Shown piece after piece: positions 35,641 to 48,600 of a stretch of 64,000 bases of DNA (within the stretch, counting starts at the first letter, position 1; every line of letters begins with the position of its first letter). Origin of the DNA: Avena insularis (lineage: Eukaryota > Streptophyta > Magnoliopsida > Poales > Poaceae); NCBI GenBank assembly GCA_023614405.1, contig CM042694.1, forward strand, positions 351,682,010 through 351,746,009, written 5' to 3'. The notes beneath the pieces are model-generated. The model ran no database searches, was not told the origin of the DNA, and saw nothing but the letters and a program-made list of their open reading frames with translations. The translations under genes and the position numbers were made by a program.

Positions 35641-36004
35641 TGAAACCTGATCGACCTGGCTAGCGTAGTTATGGTATAGCCATGCGTGCACGGTGTCAAC
35701 TAAATGCCTACATGTCCTATGCGAGTTATCTAGATATTACATCAGCTGCAAACTTCTTAAAAATATTACAAAATATGAACAAAAGGGAAAGAAAATTCAG
35801 CACTTCAGTTGCGAATCAAGTTGATAGCAGAGTCCTCAATTTGCTTTCTCAATCAATCAACCGCATCTCCCTTTGAGTGTGATAGCTACATTGGAAAACC
35901 ACCTTGAGATATGATCTTGAAGTCCTCTCTTTGGTGGTCATAGCAATAATTGTAGTCTAAAACTAACTAATAACAAGTTAATACAACAAAGAAGACAAAC
36001 TACT

Positions 36005-36560
36005 CATAGCTAAGAATGAACCAGATAGGAATTTAACTGCATAATACAAACTTGTAGAGCAGGAATGCAAACCATGAATGAACTATATAGTAGAGGATAG
36101 TTATGTTGTTGCCTAGGACGAACCAGAACCAGATACGAGATATAATGGTGTTGCTTGTGAACCTGTAGAACAGGACAAACAAGCATTAGACAAGTATGCC
36201 AACAATGAAATGAGCAATCAAACAAAGTGTTTCTTAGAATTTCAGTATAAACTAGCCAGGTCATTTCAACAAATATATATGGAAGCAGTGGTATCTCCTG
36301 GAATGCAAGAGACATTGGGTGACTCGGAATTTGCGTTGAGCTACAGAATGGCATGCAGTTACTGTCATAGCTAAGAATGAACCACACAGAAATTATAACG
36401 GCATCATACCAGAACTTGTTGAGCAGGAATGGAAAACACGAATGAACTATACATTAAAGAATAATTATGCCGTTGATTAGGACGAACCAGCACCAAATAT
36501 AGAAAATATATAATGGCATCACTGGTGGACCTGTAGGCTGTGCAAACCAACATGTTCAGT
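36005..36560. repeat. Two copies of a ~360-bp repeat
   Basis: 36005 and 36367 both start AGCTAAGAATGAACCA and share GAGCAGGAATG, GAATGAACTATA, GGACGAACCAG and GACCTGTAG in order. A weaker third resemblance is near 36900. No coding feature is seen at 35640-37080. Confidence 0.65.
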
Positions 36561-37639
36561 GTTGCCTTTTTGAGCTCTATGGAAAGAAAACGAAAATAGT
36601 CAGTGTTGCAGCTTTTGAAGAACCAGATGGAAACAACAAAATTATAATCGAACTAGTACGAAGAGTTTGAACGGGTACCACAGGATAGCAGAATGATGCC
36701 AGAGAGGAAATAATAGCGGGAACTTAGCTCAGGAATAATCAGATAGAGTCAGTAACTATGTAGCAGGGAATCCACACTAATATTTTCCACTAACATTACA
36801 TTTTGCAAGAACTACACAATAGCAGGCATTTACTGGTGTACGGAGCAGCTAAGATAAGAACATGTGCATGAAAAAATAACAAACATGTGCATGACTTGAT
36901 ATTTGTAGAGCAGCGAATGCAAACCAATATGTCTAATGACATTGTATGTACTAGCACGAAGAACAGGCGTGCCCAGTGACTTGTATGTACTACCACGATT
37001 ACAAAAATGCAGTTCACTATGATAGGCTTGAACCTGCTATACCGCTGACAAAACAAAAATGGGTTGGAGATTTGGTTTACCTTGGTCGGAGAGGTGTCTA
37101 AGCATCATCGGTACCGTGCGAGTGACGTCCAGGTCACCGAGGGTGCTGCTGTTGCGGTGGCTGTTGGTGTCGAGGAAGCAGATCTTGGGCGGTCGATGTC
37201 GGCTTGAAAGCGGTGGACGAGAGCGTCACTGAGGCAGATTTGGTGCAGTGAATGGTGACAACCGTGTAGCTGGTCTGGATCGGTGGACATGGAACTCTTT
37301 GAACTAGATCACGCCCGGTGGACACCGGTGAAGCGGATCCGGTACGGTTGGGTAGCTTTCGGCAGCTAGGAAGCAGAGCTTGGGCGGTCGATGACGCCAT
37401 CGGCATAGTGAACGACACCGCAGCTCCTAGATCTGGTGGGTGAGTGTTGGTGAAGCGGCTGCAGGCGGTGCACGAGACCGCAGCTCAAGCCGGTGCGCGC
37501 GGTGGTCATGGAGGGGACAGAGGAGCTTGGGATTTTTGGGATGGCCGGCGGGAAAAACTGGGGGAATCGGGACCATAGAGGTGAGCAGACAAATAATTAT
37601 GATCGTGCCCCCGAGCTACCAACTTTAGCATGCCCATTT

Positions 37640-38380
37640 GTCGTCTGAACAATGGGTAGATTTGGAATATTAAATTCTAAAGTTTTTCAAACGGAGGGGC
37701 GCGAAATGCTTCAAGGTCGGTGTGTGGTTTTGCCGCTCGATTGAGAATTTGAATTTGGCTTGCGCCCATCTAATAATAATAATAGTAAAATGGTACTCCC
37801 CCGGTCGTTGGGATATTTTGGCTCAAAGTTTTTGAAACGGTGGGGCAGGAAATGCTTGGTAGGTGGGTGATTTTGTCGCTCGATTGAGATTTTGAATTTG
37901 GCTAGCCTCCATCTACTAATAGAAAAAAGGTAGTAGACCGTACGCTATCTGTCCAGGAATTCAAGGCCGAGAGTCACATCAACTGATCATCCATAAACAT
38001 TTTTTGCATAGAAACTGGGATACCTTCCATTCACATAGCATCGGCGGTAAATTTTGCCGCTTGACTCAGATTTTAAATTTGTCTAGGGTCCATGTAATAA
38101 TATAAAAATGGTACTACCTCGGTGAGTGATTTTGCCTGAAAATGTTTGAAACAGAGGGGGTGCAAAATGCTTCGAGGTCGGTGGGTTATTTTCCCGCTCG
38201 ATTACGATTTTGAATTTGGCTGTCGGCCAAGTTTTTATTACTATAAAAAATGTTGTGTAGTTCGAACGTCATCTGGTCAGGAATTTAAGGCGAGACTCAC
38301 ATCAACTCATGCCTCCGATTCAAACGGGGTAGCTGTAGATTTTGGCGGTCGATAGTGATTTTGAATTTAGAGATTGTCCA
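37640..38380. repeat. Degenerate tandem repeat, units of about 150-160 bp
   Basis: Recurring order AAACGG(A/T)GGGGC, GAAATGCTT..GGT, GGTGGGTGATTTTG, CGCTCGATTGAGATTTTGAATTTGGCT. Units start near 37676, 37823, 38040 and 38132. The interval 38400-39168 has no supported feature. Confidence 0.65.
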
Positions 38381-39168
38381 AAGAATAATTAAAAAAATAG
38401 GCCATTATCCCTCTATTTTAGGGATCCAAGTCAGGGGGAGTGATTATCTACCACATGTATGAAAATGCAGATCTCCGATACAAGAATGTTTGTTTAACAT
38501 AACAACAAACAAATGTCTGAAGTAGCTCTGATTCAAGCATGTGAAAATGGTGTGCAACCAAGGTCTACTAATTATTTAGGTGTCGGCACAGACTCTTCTA
38601 CATGAAGCACTAACTAAATGGTAGTACTAATTCAGATCAAATAAAAAGCTTGCTGTGAAACAAATAGTCCTACTACAACATACTATCAAAACACAAAGAC
38701 CAGCTAAAGTATATGTAGAACAAATAAAACAAGATTTCATCACGCATACACTACTATATAGAGAACACCATTTCATCATATAAAACAATGTTTTATCAGA
38801 CACACATAGGCCCCCAAAACGAACAGACAGCTCTAATATTCCAACCCCTGCCGCTGTGACTGCAGCACAAACAAAGGTGCCACCACAGTTCCATCAGCTA
38901 CCAAAACAAACAAATATTAGACTACAGCTCCAAATAACACAACCTGGGCAAAACACATGCTTGCCCAAACAAGCCTTGCTTGTTCATCCGAGTGTTATTT
39001 TCATCTCCTTGATGTTGCAGTCTGAATCAGCTGTGTTGCTGACATGACTTCCTTTTCGTTTCTTTGATTTAGCACTCTGAATCATGTCGGTTGCTAAAGC
39101 AAATGAACAAAATGATCAGCAAAATCATAGGTGTACAAAAATGCAAGGGTTGCACATGAATGACTGCA

Positions 39169-40290
39169 CTAACTAGGTGTCATAATGTAGGGATGTAAAG
39201 TACACCAATGTTTATGAGATCTGAACTTCTTAGACTTCATGTTGTTGAGATCTAATTCGAATACTCCCTCCTTCGCCCATATAACCACTATTTCTCTATC
39301 CTTAAATGCGTAGAGTAACCTTATGGCATCTTTCCCACCATATGCCCATGATTTATCAAGGCCAAGGAGAGTATCCAACTCAACCTTTATATGAGGCACC
39401 CAAGCTTCCCATTTGCCTGTTGATGATCTTGCACTGGACCACGTGTTTAGACTGAAGTCTCTTATAATCGCAAGGGCAACATCTGCATTATGCCCCTTAG
39501 CGATGACAAAATTGCGTCTGGAAATATCATGTGTCTCACGGGGGCACTCAATATAACACAATTTTGTTGTCACGTTATCGAAGGCAATTATATATCTGGA
39601 GTTCATTGTTGGCCAGTACAAAATGTCCCCTATGAGAGTTGACGGCCTGCGATCAATCTTAGTCAGCATCTCAGCAGGTTCAATCCAGTCCTCCCATTTT
39701 CCTAACTCTGATGAGTACCTCTGCACCAGTGCTTGGTTACCATTGGTTACTATCCAAACAGCCCTGAAATTGCTGCAATAGTGTGAAGACAATTTCCCAT
39801 CATTTATTGAATAGAGAATTGTGCCGCTATCATACTCACGTCTCCGCCAAATTGGTGGTTCTGGTATCACTGTTTCACTTCCACTGATTGGATCCCAGGC
39901 TTTATCATGTTAGACCCCTACGGAGAATGAAGTAGCACCCTACCATTACGACATCCGAGTACATATGGTTTTTAGGCTTGTACTTCCACCAGCCTGTTCA
40001 GCTTCTGGAAGTTGGATTGGTCAAGATTATGATGTGTTAAGAATCGAGCATCCTCAAAGCTGTTGGTGAAAAACCCAAGTAACAGCATTCCTATGTTGTG
40101 TGACAGGGTTAGCCTTTTGAAATCGTTGCTTCCCATGAAGTCCATCCAACATTTTTGGGCGACTGATGCCCTCAGTATGCAGGATGGGTGCGGAGGAAGC
40201 CTGACAAGAATCTGACCAAATACATCGCCTGGCAAGTCGTTGATTGTTCCATATGTTCTTCCACCAAAGCTAGTAGGATGATGCAAATAG
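39169..40290 (-). pseudogene. F-box protein pseudogene (grass-specific family)
   Basis: The first part (from about 40290) reads an F-box: INDLPGDVFGQILVRLPPHP, followed by CILRASVAQKCW. The same frame continues past a TAA at about 39969 into VLGCRNGRVLLHS, a block conserved in this family, then meets a TAG. A frameshift follows, and the rest (39169-39890) reads the C-terminal repeat region (WDPISG..VIPEPP, YSSELGKWEDW, PSTLIGDILYWP, GVFELDL). Intact members are thought to act as substrate adaptors in SCF ubiquitin ligases. Two stops plus a shift within ~100 bp make this a pseudogene. The 5' exon was not identified. Confidence 0.8.
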
Positions 40291-40973
40291 CACAAGTGCA
40301 TCATCAGAATTAAGTAAACAACACAATCCACAATGCACAACCCTAAAAAAGAATTAAGTAAATACCACAATGCATCATACAATTTGACAGGAAAATTTAC
40401 CATTGAAATTTCCTAAACTGCACCCATCTGAAAAACTACCTAAAAAGCAGAGTCTGTCAACAAAATAACCTAAACAGCACAAGGAATCAACCAGAGTAAT
40501 ACGAAAGCACTGCAAAATGCTTCAGCATTTCGGAACTGGGCAAAGGGAATGAAGAACTTTTTTTAGGTCACCGGGGAGGATAGAAAGGCCCCCACCTGAA
40601 TTTTCTGGTTTTATAATAAAGAAGAGGAGAAAAAACAGACGCAACTTCAGTGACTTGGTGAATCCAAGTCTCCCGGTGACTTGTCCCAGGATCCACCTTC
40701 CATCTTAGATCAAACGTATGACAGTAGTTCAGATTTTGAACTAAAAAGTAAAACTATTCGAAAATTTTTGACAAAAAATCAGTAAATCATCGGTGCCTAG
40801 GTTTGAATCCTGTGAAAGTTTCATCCCATTTGGATCACTAGTTTGTGATTAAATAGATTTTTATGTTCCCAGTACTACTAGTTTAAACTAATATCCACTG
40901 CGTCCAAAAAACCCGAAGCAGAATACACAAAAGAGGGAGGAAGTCAGGGAGACAAAATCCAACGCAGAACTTA

Positions 40974-41338
40974 CAATGGGGTCGATGAGTTCTGAGCAGA
41001 TGGAGCAGGCACCACCGACGAATGACGAGCCAGAGCCGTTGACGCTGAACAAGCACGACCACGAGCTGACGCATTCCTAGCATCCCACGCAGCCGTCGCT
41101 TTGGCAACGACAGCCAACATAGCCAAATTCGTTCCAGCTGCAGCCGATGAGGATTTCGACTACACCTCCACCGCTTTCCAAGCATCACTCAACAGTGCCC
41201 AAGACTCGATGCGGTACAAGCATCGGCCTCCGCATCCGCTTCACATGTATCCGCTGGTGCTACTTTAGCATCCACCTCTGCTTTACAAGCATCCGCCAAC
41301 GTAGCAAATGCATCCGCCAACACTGATTCCATTTCCTG
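40974..41338 (-). pseudogene. Ala-rich exon remnant
   Basis: After an AG acceptor at about 41339 the minus strand reads MESVLADAFATLADACKAE and further Ala/Asp-rich sequence. A stop and frame change occur near 41190, then an Ala/Ser-rich frame runs to a GTAAG donor at about 40974. It lies between the F-box pseudogene and the GRF gene and could be an upstream exon of either neighbour's relative; I do not recognise it. Confidence 0.3.
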
Positions 41339-41339
41339 T

Positions 41340-42194
41340 AAATGCCACGAGCTTATTTAGCTTGCAATGCCCAAAAATAAATGCATCTATCCTTCAGAAA
41401 TCCAGTAATGGCTGGAGGTTGGGGACATACATACTAGCGAACAGCGTGCGGTGGTGTTCAATGGTGGAGCAGCAGGGACGGTCCGATCGAGGGAGGGCGG
41501 CTAGGCGGAGAAGATGATGATGGGGTCGAGGGGCACACGACTGAGATACCTCGAACTCGAAACTGACTTTCGCCCCACTATTTTTTTTTGCGAACCCCTT
41601 TTTTTAGGGGAAACCACGGTTGTATTAATAGTAGCAACCACACGACTGATACAAGTTTGTGCACTTGCGTTGCTCAGTTTCCCGCCTACAGACATCAAGT
41701 TTGTGCACTTATTCGTGTGATACAATCAATTGCTGGGTAAAATATTCTAGGTGGTAGAAGCCTGCCCTTTCTATGACATCAAGATCTAGAGTTCAAACAA
41801 TGACCTGAAATTCCACAATCTACAACTACAAGTTTTGGTTTACTACCAGAAATATGATAAAAATCACTCGCAACTGGCATTAACATCATCATTAACAGAT
41901 CTCAGAAGGAAAAAAATTGAAAGATAAAAAACCACCGCAAGTTCGAATACTGTTGTTGCCAAATATAGTCACATAAAGCCAGGTCCAATATATATGTCAT
42001 AATAGTACATCAAATATATAGATTCATGGACACCACATACCGGTAGAGCAAAAAAATAGTTATAGTACCTGACTTAACAAACAATCATCCTCATAAGAGA
42101 CCCAAACCCTTCAAAAATGAAAGTAGAGCGGTCAATATAGTTTACAGATTTACTCATCTTTTGCAGGATCAGGATTGTATGGGTGTGGAGAATC
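41340..42194. other. No gene; short inverted T-rich/A-rich elements
   Basis: 41430-41520 is GC-rich and could be a 5' UTR with a GTATGT donor on the minus strand. A short poly-T plus GCGAACCCC/AGGGG hairpin lies near 41580-41610. The remainder is AT-rich and featureless. Confidence 0.35.
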
Positions 42195-44238
42195 TCAAAT
42201 TTCTGTCAGGGTCTCATCTGCTTCTAGAGCCGAATTGAAAAGATTGTCAGCTCGCATTCCCACCTGTTCCAAGACCCGGTCGTACACCTGGCCAATCAGC
42301 TCGTCGCTATCCAAATCAGGCAACTCGAGGACTAAGTTGTCAACCACGAACTTTTGAAAATCAGCAGCAACATCATGAGCAACTAAAATTGATGTATTCC
42401 ATCCTGCAGTGAAATCAGCTATCCGCTTAGTGGATATGGACACTTCTTCCTTTAGGCGCCTAATCTGTTCGTCCTGGTGTTTCACTTTCTCTTGAAGGCA
42501 CGAAAGCATGTGTCTATGAGCTTTGTATTTCTCTCGAAGATGGGTAATTGTCAAATCCTTGTAGTGACCAGCACCACTACGCCATGAGCAATATGAGTAA
42601 GGTGGAAACTGCAGATAACAAATCCGAAATTAAACCAGATTCTCATTTCAAAAAAAATAAACCAAATTCTCGTTTCACAATCCAAATTCAGCTGCACACA
42701 TTGTGCAAGCTCCACAGTGGTACCGCAAATGGCAAAGAACTATAGAGGCATATTTCCCAAACATGGGAAATAGAACCAACATGAAAAGGGCCGTACTTCA
42801 GGGTTTTCCTTCTTAGCTGGCACATGAGCAGTCCTGGCCTTAGTAATAAGTGGCAACAGATCAGAATGACTTCGTTTCTGCAAATCATGATGCAACAAAA
42901 ATGATCAGTATATTTTAGGGCACATTTTAAGTAATAAAGTGCTCTTTATCGAAAAAAATGTTTTCGGGGACAAAGCATAGGTTACTGAAATTCCAGCAAA
43001 GCAGCTGGATACATAAAAACACTTGTCACTCGATAATGCCTCCTCCACAGGTGGGACATGCGCATGATGCTAAATGAAATGCAGCAAAACCAGTAAATTT
43101 TAGGAAAGAACACATCAACTTCGCAATGCAAAGAAGGATACGTGCATTAATCTGATGCCAAGGATTGGGTGTGTTTCCTTTTAATGAACAATATAATTTA
43201 AAGAACTCAGCAATGCAGGACACCAGCAAACAACAATTTGTTTATGAACGATATGCAGCAAATTACATCTGCATTGTTCAGCAGAGGACCGTTCTGTGAA
43301 ATAAAGCTAGGAGCAAGCTTCCATCCTCAAAAGACTCTTCTTGGCAGCATATACTTACCTATTTTCAGTGGACCTTATAACTAATTACATGCTTACATCC
43401 ATGGTGATCCTAGCTTCCTAATGTGGCATATAGATCTACTATTTCAAATAGCAATCACCTAAACAACCATTTGGATGGTTGCGGACTCATGAAGATTGCA
43501 TTGATGCGTTGGAAAGGTGGATGCTGCTGTGTAAAGAAGGTGCGCGACTAGGGAGGTGCACATATGTGCAAAAAATGTAGCGATACTCGTATATAGATAG
43601 AGATACCAGTAACACATAAACCAGATCAATTAGTAGTAACCACAAACTCCAGAAGGGCTGTAAGCAGACTGTCAACTACTCCCACATTAATTAACCTAGT
43701 GTAATTTAACGTGGCATTACTATGAGATGGTGAGTACTACTAAATAAAAGGGGATTACTTAATTATTAGTGGAATCTACAGCCTGCGACCAAAAGCATCA
43801 TGAGCATGCTAAATATCTAGATTGCAGGCCATACTTGGTTAAGAACCTAATGTCCATCTCTAATTACCCAAATCTAAGAGCATCTATCCTATCTACGACT
43901 GAGTATAGTGAAGTGGAGACATCCATTAACTCTGCAGCCATGTCCTCGGCATGCATCTGATGGTGCTCCTTCTCCTCCTCTTCGAGGTCATCGCGGATCT
44001 CGAGCTGTAACCACAGCGACATCATCACGCGCTGCAGTGAAAGTGAGTGCGGTAGATCTACCCAGTGGACAAACATGCAGCGCTCACATTCGTAGTTGCA
44101 ACCCAAGAACCTGCGGCCGAAGTTCGTTCCCTCGAACGCGACGCGACGAAGCCAGTGCGATCGCAGAGCCGGAGATCCGTATCGGTAACGATGTCGTACC
44201 ACTCCGCGTCTACCATCCGTGCCGGCATCTGAACCCAC
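42195..44238 (-). CDS. GRF-type zinc finger / coiled-coil protein, multi-exon
   Basis: Exon near 44238-43866 reads NFGRRFLGC, then C..C and CMFVHWVD, the core of GRF zinc fingers (GRxFxxC...C.FF.W.D), although the first Cys position is not obvious. An acidic EEEEKEHHQ segment follows. Exon 42877-42797 (27 codons, phase 0, AG before and GT after) reads HSDLLPLITKARTAHVPAKK. The last exon 42608-42195 (137 aa, phase 0) reads PPYSYCSWRSGAGHYKDL, then a heptad-like coiled coil (REKYKAHRHMLSCLQEKV) and an acidic C-terminus. The join from exon 1 to 42877 is unresolved; a small exon near 43029-43067 is possible. The family is common in cereals and of unknown function. Confidence 0.5.
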
Positions 44239-44428
44239 GAAACATCGTCGATCGAGACAGGCAGAATAGAGAAAAACCCAAAAGGAGAGAACCCATAAGC
44301 TGAATTCGAGAAAATAAACTGAGACCGTGAACTCTGGCGTACTTACCCTAACCCGACCGCCTTGCGCATCAAGATCCCCCGTCGTTCACCGGACCGACAT
44401 GACTGAATCCGCCGACATTGCTCGAAAA

Positions 44429-45560
44429 AAGAGGGCGCCTTCAAAGCCTAGCGCAGAGGCTTCATGGAGAAGGAAGAGGTAGGGGAGCCGGTCCTCACAT
44501 TCGCTAGCTACTACTCCGTATTGGATTTATCTCGACCACTGATAACTGGGGCCCAGGCTAGAGAACCCGTGGGCCCCCAAACATCACTCACCTAGTTTGA
44601 CTTGCATTACATGGAGTACTTTTGGAAAACAGATCAAAACTCAATACTCCCTCCGACCCAAATTAATTGACTTGATTTTGTCTGATTCGGAGGTATCTAG
44701 CACTATAACAAGTCTAGATACATTCGAATCTAGACAAATCCAAGTCAATTAATTTGTATCGGAGGGAGTAAGTAAATAAACCAAAGGCCCCCCTCTCTTT
44801 TTGCAAAAAGCCATTACAAAACAGAGACGCTCACAAATGCGTCCATACACTAACCCCCATGAATGCAGGTACGCACACCCTACACCTATGAGCACTTTAG
44901 AAAGACTGGATCTTGACACTGATCCTGCGGGGCTTGAGATTAACAAAGTCACCATAGGCACCTCGCTATATATTGACGGGAACATCGCCTCTCACTACCC
45001 TCATAACCATCCTTCAAAGTCGAGCGCTGAGGCTTCATGGCGAAGGAAGTGCTAGGGTTTGGAGCTAATATTCATTGGCTGCTATGGGATGTAATTGAAC
45101 CACTAATAATGTGGCCCTCGGTAGTGAGCGCATAGACCCTAGACACCAGTGACCATTACAATTACTTTGGGAAAACTGAGCAAAACTTAATACAGACGGA
45201 AGGCCCATCTCTCTCATTTTTGCCAAAATCCACTACAAAACGCACATGCTCACAAATGAATACACACACTCACCCCTATGAACGCATGAATGCACATCCT
45301 ACCCCTATGAGCACCTCCGAAAGATTGTGTCTTCAGACTGTTTGGTGGGGGCTTGAGCTTGACAAAGTCACCATAGGCACCTACTTCCCTTGTAACCATC
45401 CTTCAAAGCCGAGCATCGAGGCTTCATTGAGAAGGAAGAGCTAGAGGAGTCAGAGCTAACATTCGTTCGCTACTATAGGATATAACTAGACCACTAATAA
45501 TAATGGGGCCCCACGGTAGTGAGCCCATTGGCCCTAGACATCAAAGCAAGAACGGTGTCA
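44429..45560. repeat. Three-fold local duplication
   Basis: Blocks at about 44429-44600 (partial), 44785-45140 and 45195-45530 share CCTTCAAAG(C/T)C, GAGGCTTCAT, GAAGGAAG, CCACTAATAA and, in the two longer copies, CCTATGAGCAC plus ACAAAGTCACCATAGGCACCT. No coding is supported. Confidence 0.7.
44647..44768. mobile_element. Stowaway MITE
   Basis: 122 bp with terminal inverted repeats (CTCCCTCCGA...CGGAGGGAG; arms about 28 bp including AATTAATTGACTT) and a TA on each side (44645-44646, 44769-44770), the Tc1/mariner-derived signature of Stowaway. Confidence 0.9.
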
Positions 45561-45849
45561 AGTCTTAAACATATATCTTAATGGTGGAGTGGGTAGTGAT
45601 AACAAAAAGATTCTTCAAGGTGATTCTTGTGCTAGACTTATGTCTCAGAGAATCAATTGGAAGGGCCCACTATTCAGTGGATAACAGTCTGTTTTTATTT
45701 TTAGCATGGTTGTGTGGACCCACTTAAGTTCTAAACGCTAGACCGAAAGTAGTTTTCATAGCTACTTCTAGACACTGCACATGCCCTTACTATACGTAGC
45801 TTAGAAATTTACTAGCCTCGTGTCTACGAAAATTGTAGGTTGCTTTGAA

Positions 45850-47127
45850 AGTTTTTCGAAAAAGCTTTTGGAGGTACCCATCGAGGGGTCAATTAATATA
45901 TCACAAAACACTAAGAGTTTTGACAATAGGTTTAACTTCTTGCTAATATAGATTTTGCATCTTGACAATTTAACGAAATTAGGTCAAACTTGAGCTACAA
46001 GTAAGCGCGATATAGATTGCTCTTGAATTAAATGTCTTTTCGGAGGTCTATAGGTGCATCTTGCTGTAGTAATCAATTCCATCACTATGAGTTTCCTACT
46101 ATCTCAGGAAAGAACATTCTCAATTTTCCGAGTGGTGATGACGAGATTGTTCTTTCCCGTAAAGCAAGTCTGAAGAATATGGATCTGAATAACACACGAG
46201 GCAAGTTTTCAGACATATATTGTGGACCAACATGTTGTACTTACGATTTCCCATGTTTTATGAGTTCTCAAACTTCCTAGCTAACTTCACCGACTTGATT
46301 GATTTTATGCCGATCTATCGAAATTATTAGGTACAAATTGAACTGCCACAAGTAAATTGTAGGTTGCTTTGAACGTTTGATGAAAGATCTCTCTTGGAGG
46401 TACCCATATCTATCGGGGGGAGGGGTAAATTAATATATGGGAAACCACCAAGAGTTTTGATGGTATATAGGCACGGTTCAACTTCTTGCTAAGATTTTGC
46501 ATCAATTTAATGAAATTAAGTTAGACTTGAGCTATAAGTAAGCATGATAGACTGCTCTTGAATTAAATGTCTTTCCAGAGGTAGATGGGTGCATCTTCTT
46601 GTAATGTCGTCGGTGTGAGTTTACAACTACTAGGAAAGGACATTCTCAATTTTCTGAGTCATGTCATGATCATTCTCTCCCGTAAAGGAATTCCGAAGAA
46701 TATTGATCTAAATAAATGCCACAAGCCAAAGTTTTCACACGCACACGCACAGGCATGAAATGTGATTTAACGAACATTAAGTTGTTATTAACCAATAGTC
46801 TTGTTAGAGAAAAAGGCATACATTAAGTATATTAATAATAACTATCTAGAACATGGTGGAGTTTTCTCTAGATACTGTTCGACACAAATCCAAATACTCT
46901 GGACCATTAGATCTAACATCCCAACGGTCACGATTGGTACTATGGATCCAATTCAAAACTGCCTACCTAACTCGACCCACTAGAATGACTTTATGTTGAT
47001 TTATCGAAAACTAGTATAAGTAAATTTTAGGTTACTGTGAAAGTTCTACGAAAAAGCTTTTGGAGGTACCCATCGAGGGTCACAATTAATATATGAGAAA
47101 CTATCCAACGAGAGTTTTGATGACAAG
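45850..47127. repeat. B-family tandem units (two)
   Basis: Units of about 520 bp begin near 45950 and 46490 with AGATTTTGCATC and continue with AACTTGAGCTA, ATTAAATGTCTTT, GGGTGCATCTT, CATTCTCAATTTT, GAATATGGATCT and AAAAGCTTTTGGAGGTACCC. The second is interrupted by a fold-back arm fragment at 46795-46980. No intact protein is read. Confidence 0.75.
46795..46980 (+). mobile_element. Single arm of the fold-back element
   Basis: Matches the right arm of the element at 49387-49800 (GAACATGGTGGAGTTTTCTC, then CCCAACGG, then ATGGATCCAATTCAAAA). Confidence 0.7.
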
Positions 47128-48600
47128 TTGGATCAAGACTCGCAAATCCAAACATTTTGCTAACTATTGGATCTTCTTTTCCATTCCTAGCATCTAAAAA
47201 TATTCTACTAATAGTCTTGATGAGAACGATGAACGCTAGTATGCGCAAACCTCAAAACACACACTTCATTGCTTAGTTTTAGGGTCCTTGTGCTAAATGC
47301 ATGGACTTGGATGCAATTTTCCATTTTTAGAGGTCCTTGATATGTAACTTGTACTTCCACCAACCGTGTTCACTCTCAAGCATATCGCACCTACTAGACC
47401 AACCATTAGATCGGTCATTCGTAGTATTTCTTATTATCTTATCTTTATCTTGTCGTATCTCTTACAATATTGTACCATACCACGCACTACATATAGTGCA
47501 TAGATTAACTTTGAACATTGACCGTTGGATCAAGACTGGCAAATCCAAACATTGCTAACCGTTGGATCCTCTTTTCCATTCTTAGCATCTAGAGAGATTC
47601 TACCAATAGTCTTTAGCACGATGACCGCTAGTATACGTAAACCTCTAGCTCAAAACACACACTTCATTGCTTAGTTGCAAGGTCGTCCTTGTGCTAAATG
47701 CATGGACTTGGATGCAATTTTTATTTTTTATGAGGTCCTTGATGTAAATTGTAATTCTACCCACCGTGTTAACTCTCAAAGCACCTCGCTTCCTACGAGA
47801 CCTACCATTAGATCGGCCATTCACAGTACTTCTTATCTTACCTTTATCTTTGTCTCTTATCTCTTACAATACCATGCATACCACCACTACATAGTGTAGG
47901 GATTAACTTATTTGAACATTGACCGTTGGATCAAAACTGGCAAATCCAAACATTGCTAACCGTTGGATCTTCTTTTCCATTCTTAGCATCTAGAAAGATT
48001 CTATTGATAATCTTTAGCACGATCAACACTAGTATGCACAAACCTCAAAACACATAGTACTTCATTACACGGTTTAAGGGTCCTTGTGCTAAATGCACGG
48101 ACTTGTTGGATGAAATTTGAATTTTTTATGAGGTCCTTAATGTAACTTGTACTTTCATCGACTGTGTTAACTCTCAAGCACCTCGCTCTTACAAGACCTA
48201 CCATTAGATCGGCCATTCGCAGTACTTCTTATCTTGTCTTTATATTGTCTCTTATCTCTTACAATACCATACCAATACATATAGTGCAGAGATTAACTTT
48301 GAACATTAACAATTGGATCAAGACTGGCAGATCCAAACATCATTGCTAACCGTTAGATCTTCTTTTCCATTCTTAGCATCTAGAAAGATTCTACTGATAG
48401 TATTTAGCACGATGAACGATAGTATGCGCAAACCTCAAAACACAGTACTTCATTGCTCAGTTTCAGGGTCCTTTGCTAAATGCATGCATGGACTTGGATG
48501 TAATTTTCATTCTTTATGAGGTCCTTGATGTAACTTCTATGCACTTCCACCGACCGTGTTAACTCTCAAGCACCTCGCTCCTACGAGACATACCAAGGTT
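47128..48600. repeat. A-family tandem array, four units of about 395 bp
   Basis: Units start with TTGGATCAAGACT at 47128, 47525, 47926 and 48313 (periods 397, 401, 387). Each continues GCAAATCCAAACATT, TTCTTTTCCATTC, TAGCATCTAGA, TGCATGGACTTGGATG, GAGGTCCTTGATGT, CCATTAGATCGG, TCTTACAATA and ends AACTTTGAACATTGACCG. Confidence 0.88.

Larger units (their letters stand above)
34629..38400 (+). mobile_element. CACTA-like remnant with subterminal repeats
   Basis: ATCTACAAGAAAAG near 34631 resembles the CACTA terminus (two mismatches) and interrupts the Athila gag. It is followed by repeated TTTTCGTGG / ACGACGGAT words, then by the GGCCTGTTACTGTT array. Internal tandem repeats at 36005-36560 and 37640-38380 may belong to it. 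The right terminus was not found; the end is set where repeats stop. No transposase is visible. Confidence 0.4.

Noticed and set aside
35127..35650. Trp/Leu/Tyr-rich frames
   Set aside because: Translation of the GGCCTGTTACTGTT array in two registers; no independent support.
42555..42570. CTTGTAGTG as a possible CACTA right terminus
   Set aside because: It is inside a phase-consistent coding exon of the GRF gene (Lys/Tyr/His codons) and lacks the TTTT lead-in and subterminal repeats.
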